Part shown: in pieces, positions 23,315-27,602 of the stretch
Layout: each line of letters begins with the position of its first letter
How positions within the stretch are numbered: the stretch's first letter is position 1
Origin: CBFDBF01 sp050287725
GTDB lineage: Bacteria > Pseudomonadota > Gammaproteobacteria > Chromatiales > Chromatiaceae
Length of the DNA: 27,602 bases
NCBI GenBank assembly: GCA_050287725.1
Contig: JBNKCL010000058.1
Coordinates: forward strand, 1 to 27,602
Direction of reading: 5' to 3'
Translations under genes and position numbers: made by a program
The notes under the pieces: generated by a model
What the model was told of the DNA's origin: nothing
Seen by the model: only the letters and a program-made list of their open reading frames with translations
Database searches by the model: none

Positions 23315-25462
23315 ATGCGCAACCATAAAAAAACAGTGGTGCTGCTGGTCTTTGTCGCCGCCGTCATCGCCTTCTTCCTGCTGGATCTGGGGCACTACTT
23401 CACCCTGGAGTATCTCAAGTCCCAACGGGACGTCGTGGACGCCTACTTCGGCACCCATCCCTGGCAGGTGGCCGGGATCTATTTCCTGATCTATGTGGCG
23501 GTCACCGGGCTGTCGTTGCCGGGCGCCGCCATCATGACCCTGGCGGGGGGCGCGATCTTCGGCCTGCTGTGGGGCACCGTGCTCGTATCCTTCGCCTCCA
23601 GCATCGGCGCCACCCTGGCGTTTCTGGTGTCGCGTTTTCTGTTGCGGGATTGGGTGCAGGGGCGGTTCGGCGAGTCGCTGCGGACCGTCAACCGCGAGGT
23701 GGAACGGGACGGGGTGTTTTACCTCTTTACCCTGCGTCTGGTGCCGGCGTTTCCCTTCTTCGTCATCAACCTGGTGATGGGTCTGACCCCCATGCGCACC
23801 CGCACCTTCTACTGGGTGAGCCAGCTCGGCATGCTGCTGGGCACCATCGTTTACGTCAACGCCGGCATGCAGCTCGGCCGGATCGAGTCCACCGCGGGGC
23901 TGTTGTCGCCGGGGCTGTGGTTGTCGTTTGTCCTGCTGGGGTTGTTTCCGCTCATTGCCCGCAAGATCCTGCGCGGCGTCAAGGCGCGCCGGGTGCTGCA
24001 ACCCTACCCCCGGCCGGCCCGTTTCGATCGTAATCTGGTGGTGATCGGTGCCGGTTCCGGCGGTCTGGTGGCGGCCTATATCGCCGCCGCGGTAAAGGCC
24101 GAAGTGACCCTGATCGAGAAGGAGCGTATGGGAGGCGACTGCCTCAATACCGGCTGCGTCCCCTCCAAGGCGCTGATCCGTTCCGCCAAGTACGCGGCCC
24201 TGTTGAAGCGGGGAGAGGAGTTCGGTTTCCGCGGGGTGCAAGGGGAGGTGGACTTCGCGCGCATGATGGAGCGGGTGCAGGGGATCATCGACCGGGTGGC
24301 GGTCCATGACTCCGAGGAGCGCTATACCAAACTGGGAGTGGAGGTGATCCGGGGCGAGGCGCACATCGTCGATCCCTACACCGTGGAGGTGAACGGCCAA
24401 CGCCTCACCACCCGCAACATCGTCATCGCGGCCGGCGCCCGGCCCTTTGTCCCGCCCATCCCGGGGCTTTCCGGGATCGACTACCTCACCTCCGACAACG
24501 TGTGGGAGCTGCGCGAGCTTCCCAAGCGATTGGTGGTGCTGGGGGGCGGTCCCATCGGCTGCGAACTGACCCAGACCTTCGCGCGCCTGGGCGCGCAGGT
24601 CACCCAGGTGGAGATGATGCCGCGCATCTTGGGACGCGAGGACCCGGAGATCTCGGATGCGGTGCAGGCCAAGTTTCTCTCTGAGGGGATCCAGGTGCGC
24701 GTCAACACCCGCGCCAAGGAGGTGCGGGTGGAGAATGGCGAACGGGTGTTGATCGCCGAGCATGAAGGAGAGGAAATACGCATCCCCTTCGACCGGATCC
24801 TGGTGGCGCTGGGACGGGCCGCCAACGTGACCGGCTACGGCCTGGAGGAGCTGGGGGTCAACCTGAGCGGGCGCAAGACGGTGGAGGTGAACGAGTTCCT
24901 GCAGACCAACTTCCCCAACATCTACGCGGTGGGGGACGTGGCCGGCCCCTATCAGTTCACCCACACCGCGTCGCATATGGCGTGGTATGCCACGGTCAAC
25001 GCCCTGTTCGGGCGCTTCAAGAAGTTCCGGGTGGATTACTCGGTGATCCCCTGGTCCACCTTCATCGACCCGGAGGTGGCGCGGGTGGGACTCAACGAGA
25101 GCGAGGCGCAGGAGAAGAAGATCCCATACGAGGTCACCACCTTCGGCATCGACGACCTGGACCGTGCCATCGCCGACGGCGAGGCGCACGGATTAGTCAA
25201 AGTGCTCACCGTGCCGGGCAAGGACAAGATCCTGGGGGTCACCATCATGGGCGATCATGCCGGCGATCTGATCACCGAATATGTATCGGCCATGCGCAAC
25301 AAGCTCGGGCTGAACCAGATCCTCGGCACCATCCACATCTACCCCACCCTGGCCGAGGCCAACAAATACGCCGCCGGGGCCTGGAAACGCAACCACGCAC
25401 CGCAGCGGCTGCTGCGGTGGGCGGAGCGTTATCATCGTTGGGAGCGGGGCGGGTCTGCCTGA
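23315..25462 (+). CDS. TVP38/SNARE-associated membrane domain fused to MerA/Lpd-type FAD disulfide oxidoreductase
   Basis: A 715-residue fusion. Residues 1-225 form a TVP38/TMEM64/DedA-like membrane domain (hydrophobic helices; LSLPGAAIMTLAGGAIFG and the re-entrant FTLRLVPAFPFFVINLVMG are family marks). Residues 238-715 form a class I pyridine nucleotide-disulfide oxidoreductase with FAD-binding VVIGAGSGGLVAA, redox-active Cys276/Cys281 (GGDCLNTGCVPSKA), a second dinucleotide fold (VVLGGGPIGCELTQTF) and AVGDVAG. At the dimer-interface active site HPTxxE becomes YPTLAE: Tyr676 replaces the catalytic His while Glu681 remains, as in MerA or SthA rather than in lipoamide dehydrogenase. No HMA domain or C-terminal cysteine pair typical of true mercuric reductase is seen. 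Substrate is unknown. Confidence 0.88.
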   Translation: MRNHKKTVVLLVFVAAVIAFFLLDLGHYFTLEYLKSQRDVVDAYFGTHPWQVAGIYFLIYVAVTGLSLPGAAIMTLAGGAIFGLLWGTVLVSFASSIGATLAFLVSRFLLRDWVQGRFGESLRTVNREVERDGVFYLFTLRLVPAFPFFVINLVMGLTPMRTRTFYWVSQLGMLLGTIVYVNAGMQLGRIESTAGLLSPGLWLSFVLLGLFPLIARKILRGVKARRVLQPYPRPARFDRNLVVIGAGSGGLVAAYIAAAVKAEVTLIEKERMGGDCLNTGCVPSKALIRSAKYAALLKRGEEFGFRGVQGEVDFARMMERVQGIIDRVAVHDSEERYTKLGVEVIRGEAHIVDPYTVEVNGQRLTTRNIVIAAGARPFVPPIPGLSGIDYLTSDNVWELRELPKRLVVLGGGPIGCELTQTFARLGAQVTQVEMMPRILGREDPEISDAVQAKFLSEGIQVRVNTRAKEVRVENGERVLIAEHEGEEIRIPFDRILVALGRAANVTGYGLEELGVNLSGRKTVEVNEFLQTNFPNIYAVGDVAGPYQFTHTASHMAWYATVNALFGRFKKFRVDYSVIPWSTFIDPEVARVGLNESEAQEKKIPYEVTTFGIDDLDRAIADGEAHGLVKVLTVPGKDKILGVTIMGDHAGDLITEYVSAMRNKLGLNQILGTIHIYPTLAEANKYAAGAWKRNHAPQRLLRWAERYHRWERGGSA

Positions 25463-25600
25463 GAGAACCGCGGCAGGTTGGGCGGCCCGGCTAACCCTTC
25501 GCAAAACGCAAACAAGCCGCTTCTTATGCAGAATATTATGGAAAAATTCGGTAGGATTAATTTATCCAGATTTAATTGAGCGAATAAAAAAGGAGAAAAA

Positions 25601-25984
25601 ATGGGCGCTATAAGTTCACCGCTTCAGGCTGCGGGCCTGCTTAAAAACAACTGTTCCAGCGATCCGGATATCTACGCGATCTACAGCTTTGTTGATACCG
25701 ACGAGAATGACAGAACATATTTTGGAATATTTTATTCTCCCGAGAATGATTTAAACCAGCCGTGGTTTAAGGATGTAACCTTGCTTTGGGAGAAGGGGCG
25801 GCTGACAAAAGCGGGCGAAGAATTTATTGCGCGAGGATGGCATTTGGCATCGGTGATAGACGATAACGGAGTGCTCGAGATGCTGTATCGCAGCAACGAC
25901 GGAGAGGAGATGCAGCGAAGGGGAGGAAAGCCGATTGGTGAAGATGGCAAGGAAATTCCACGATCCGAATGGCCGGATGCCTGA
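25601..25984 (+). CDS. Small acidic protein of unknown function
   Basis: A 127-residue soluble protein I do not recognise. It is acidic and aromatic-rich (SDPDIYAIYSFVDTDENDRTYFG, FYSPENDLNQPWFKDVTLLWEKG), with no membrane segment or signal peptide. The C-terminus is charged (EDGKEIPRSEWPDA). A good ribosome site (AAGGAG, five bases) precedes the ATG. The surrounding DNA is AT-rich relative to the rest of the window, and a 20-bp inverted repeat that could terminate its transcript follows 24 bp later. It is therefore probably a real, recently acquired gene. No function is offered. Confidence 0.6.
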   Translation: MGAISSPLQAAGLLKNNCSSDPDIYAIYSFVDTDENDRTYFGIFYSPENDLNQPWFKDVTLLWEKGRLTKAGEEFIARGWHLASVIDDNGVLEMLYRSNDGEEMQRRGGKPIGEDGKEIPRSEWPDA

Positions 25985-26008
25985 GCATGACGACGCCATG
26001 TGCGCATT

Positions 26009-26060
26009 AAAAAGGGGACGTATTTATTTCTTCGCTCTAAAATAAATGCGTCCCCTTTTT
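26009..26060. repeat. 20-bp inverted repeat (REP/transposon-associated type), also a bidirectional terminator
   Basis: The arm at 26009-26028 (AAAAAGGGGACGTATTTATT) and the arm at 26041-26060 are inverted copies differing at one position (a G-U pair in RNA), around a 12-base loop. Each arm starts with A5 and the other ends with T5, so it can terminate transcription both ways. Palindromes of this GGGGAC-plus-ATTTATT form are, as I recall, common near REP-associated tyrosine transposases and as dispersed repeats in proteobacteria. No transposase is in this window. Confidence 0.7.
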
Positions 26061-26104
26061 CGCTTGCGCGGTACTTTAAGACAAAAATTCAGGTCTAAAT
26101 TGCA

Positions 26105-27544
26105 ATGAAAGTAGCCTTTTTGTTTTCACCTCCCTGGGATCCTGAATTCCCTTCATATGCGATGGCTCTGTTTAAGGGTTCGACAAAAAACGAGGGGCAT
26201 GAATTTGTCGGATTTGATCTGAATGTTGATTTATACAATGCGGTTTCGCCTGATGACCGAAAGCTCTGGGATCCTGCGATTGCTTGTCGATGGGGTACGG
26301 AGAGCGACTCAATAATTCGCCGCCATGCGGAATTTCTCGATAGCTATATTGATAGCATCTTGCAAGAAAATGCGGATTTTTATGCATTATCGATTAATGT
26401 GTATTCAATACATATCGCGCTTTACGTTGCGCAAAAAATAAAGACGCTGGCGCCGTGTGCCAAAATATTGTTTGGTGGACCGCAATGTTTTCCATCCTAT
26501 TCCGGCCTTGAGATTTTGAAACACAAGTGTGTTGATGCTATTTGTACCGGCGAAGGCGACGTGTTGTGGCCGAAGATTCTCCGGCATTTCGACAAAACGG
26601 GGAATTTTGAACTGTCCCTTCCGGGTATTTGCTATAGAAAGGCGGATGGTTCCGTGATGGATAACGGAGTTCCCGAGCTCGTGGTCGATCTAAACTCAAT
26701 ACCCTTCGCCGATTACAGCGACATAGATTTTGCGCGCTATAGAATTAAGCGGCCACTCCGCTTTAGTATTATGACCAGCAGGGGTTGTATCAATACGTGC
26801 GCTTTTTGTAGCGAACGGCCGAATTTTTACCGTTATAGGCATCGCAAGGCGGAAAATGTCTTCCGCGAAATTGAGCGGCATCTGCAAGATCTGCGAAATA
26901 ATCCGTCGATATCGTTCCTGGAAAGGGCGGCGTCCAGGTTTTTTCGATTAAAACGGTTTGTCCCATATATCTCGTTCGCGGATTCATTGATTAACGGTGT
27001 TCCGCGTGAGCTTGAGAGATTCTGTAATCTGGTTATTGATAGCGGTCTGGAATTTTATTGGGGAGGCATGGCGCTTGTCAGAAAAGAGATGTCATATGAT
27101 TTGTTGGAAAAAATGAAAAAAGCGGGGTGCTACAATTTGGCGTGGGGGCTGGAGACCGGCAGTCAGGAGGTTCTCGCTCTCATGCGAAAAAAACTGTTTG
27201 ATATTGAATTAGCGAAGCATGTGATCAAGGATGCTCACCGCGTCGGAATCAAACAGGCGATTTCTTTGATTGTAGGGTTTCCTGGAGAAACGGAAAAGAT
27301 GTTTCGTGAGACCGCGGATTTTGTTACCGAATACGAAAAATATGTTGATATCGCTGTTCAGCCGATGATGGTAGTTAAGAATTCACTCGTTTGTGATCGT
27401 CCGGAAGAGTTCGGTTTGGAGTCGGGATGCGATGTGTTGAAGTGGGAAACTAGTGATGGAACAAACACCCTGGATGTCCGGCTGCAGCGAGTGGACGCGC
27501 TGAAAGAAATTCTGGGAGATAAATTGCGTATTACGGAAAAGTAG
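26105..27544 (+). CDS. Radical SAM protein with B12-binding-like N-terminal domain
   Basis: A 479-residue protein. The N-terminal 160 residues look like a cobalamin-binding-type Rossmann domain (VAFLFSPPWDPEF, FYALSINVYSIHIAL, KILFGGPQCFPSYSG, CTGEGD). The radical SAM core follows with the [4Fe-4S] ligands Cys228, Cys232 and Cys235 (SRGCINTCAFCSERP) and downstream LAWGLETGSQEVL and SLIVGFPGETEKMF. The B12-radical SAM class includes methyltransferases and ring-forming enzymes, and no substrate can be read here. AT-rich codon use and a weak ribosome site contrast with the neighbouring genes and suggest acquisition. No partner precursor peptide or biosynthetic enzyme is visible before the window ends. 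Confidence 0.85.
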   Translation: MKVAFLFSPPWDPEFPSYAMALFKGSTKNEGHEFVGFDLNVDLYNAVSPDDRKLWDPAIACRWGTESDSIIRRHAEFLDSYIDSILQENADFYALSINVYSIHIALYVAQKIKTLAPCAKILFGGPQCFPSYSGLEILKHKCVDAICTGEGDVLWPKILRHFDKTGNFELSLPGICYRKADGSVMDNGVPELVVDLNSIPFADYSDIDFARYRIKRPLRFSIMTSRGCINTCAFCSERPNFYRYRHRKAENVFREIERHLQDLRNNPSISFLERAASRFFRLKRFVPYISFADSLINGVPRELERFCNLVIDSGLEFYWGGMALVRKEMSYDLLEKMKKAGCYNLAWGLETGSQEVLALMRKKLFDIELAKHVIKDAHRVGIKQAISLIVGFPGETEKMFRETADFVTEYEKYVDIAVQPMMVVKNSLVCDRPEEFGLESGCDVLKWETSDGTNTLDVRLQRVDALKEILGDKLRITEK

Positions 27545-27602
27545 CTGAACCAAAAGGGCCGGGCTCAGTAAACTTAAGGGGGACTTAACCGAATGCCGCA
27601 GA

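Noticed and set aside
24120..24170. Fusion protein as a true mercuric reductase (mer operon)
   Set aside because: The CxxxxC redox motif is generic; there is no N-terminal HMA domain, no C-terminal cysteine pair and no other mer gene, so merA is not used as symbol.
23294..25189. Minus-strand open frame of 631 codons opposite the fusion gene
   Set aside because: His- and Gly-rich composition typical of an antisense shadow of a GC-rich gene; the plus-strand oxidoreductase has complete motifs. I considered whether it explains the minus-strand terminator at 23230-23259, but as a protein it is not credible.
27593..27602. Possible start of another gene (ATGCCGCAG) after an AAGGGGGAC
   Set aside because: Only nine bases are inside the window, so neither frame nor identity can be judged.
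1..27602. CRISPR arrays, tRNA or rRNA genes
   Set aside because: No regularly spaced repeats and no tRNA- or rRNA-like segments were seen on reading; a covariance-model scan was not possible.

Overview
The window looks like a chromosomal segment of a gammaproteobacterium. Most of it is GC-rich by eye, and two conserved gammaproteobacterial neighbourhoods are recognisable. One is hslV-hslU-DUF971-ubiE-ubiJ-ubiB. The other is argH / PAS-GGDEF / cyaA / lptM / dapF / DUF484 / xerC, with algZ-algR (fimS-algR type) diverging from argH. The genus cannot be fixed from sequence alone. The mix of Pseudomonas-like and enteric-like gene order suggests an environmental lineage outside both groups.

Layout. 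(1) 1-5587, minus strand: the heat-shock protease HslVU, a DUF971 protein and the ubiquinone genes ubiE, ubiJ and ubiB. A heat-shock-like promoter lies before hslV, and hairpins follow hslU and ubiB. (2) 5588-7965, plus strand: a divergent intergenic region with stem-loops, a two-TM DUF3592 protein, and a secreted discoidin-like/OmpA-like protein. (3) 8208-12876: a complete diffusible signal factor (DSF, Rpf) quorum-sensing module. rpfG (REC-HD-GYP) and rpfC (five-TM hybrid kinase with an extra pseudo-receiver and an Hpt domain) are on plus, and rpfF (DSF synthase) converges on them from minus. (4) 13259-21287, minus strand: xerC, DUF484, dapF, the small lipoprotein gene lptM, class I adenylate cyclase cyaA, a PAS protein with a destroyed GGDEF motif, and argH with an extended -10 promoter. 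(5) 21370-23185, plus strand: the algZ-algR-type two-component pair. (6) 23315-25462: a membrane TVP38/SNARE-associated domain fused to a MerA/Lpd-type flavin disulfide oxidoreductase. (7) 25463-27602: an AT-rich, probably acquired stretch with a small unknown protein, a 20-bp inverted repeat resembling REP/transposon-associated palindromes, and a B12-binding-like radical SAM protein.

How the genes work together. By homology, RpfF would make a cis-2-unsaturated fatty acid signal, RpfC would sense it, and RpfG would respond by hydrolysing c-di-GMP. A few kilobases away are a real adenylate cyclase, a GGDEF relic fused to a PAS sensor, and an AlgZR pair of the kind that controls pili and exopolysaccharide in Pseudomonas. 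The window is therefore rich in second-messenger and cell-cell signalling genes set among housekeeping genes (ubiquinone, lysine/peptidoglycan and arginine synthesis, chromosome dimer resolution, proteolysis). The DSF module outside the Xanthomonas family, with its altered RpfC architecture and possible rpfF leader hairpin, is the most interesting part.
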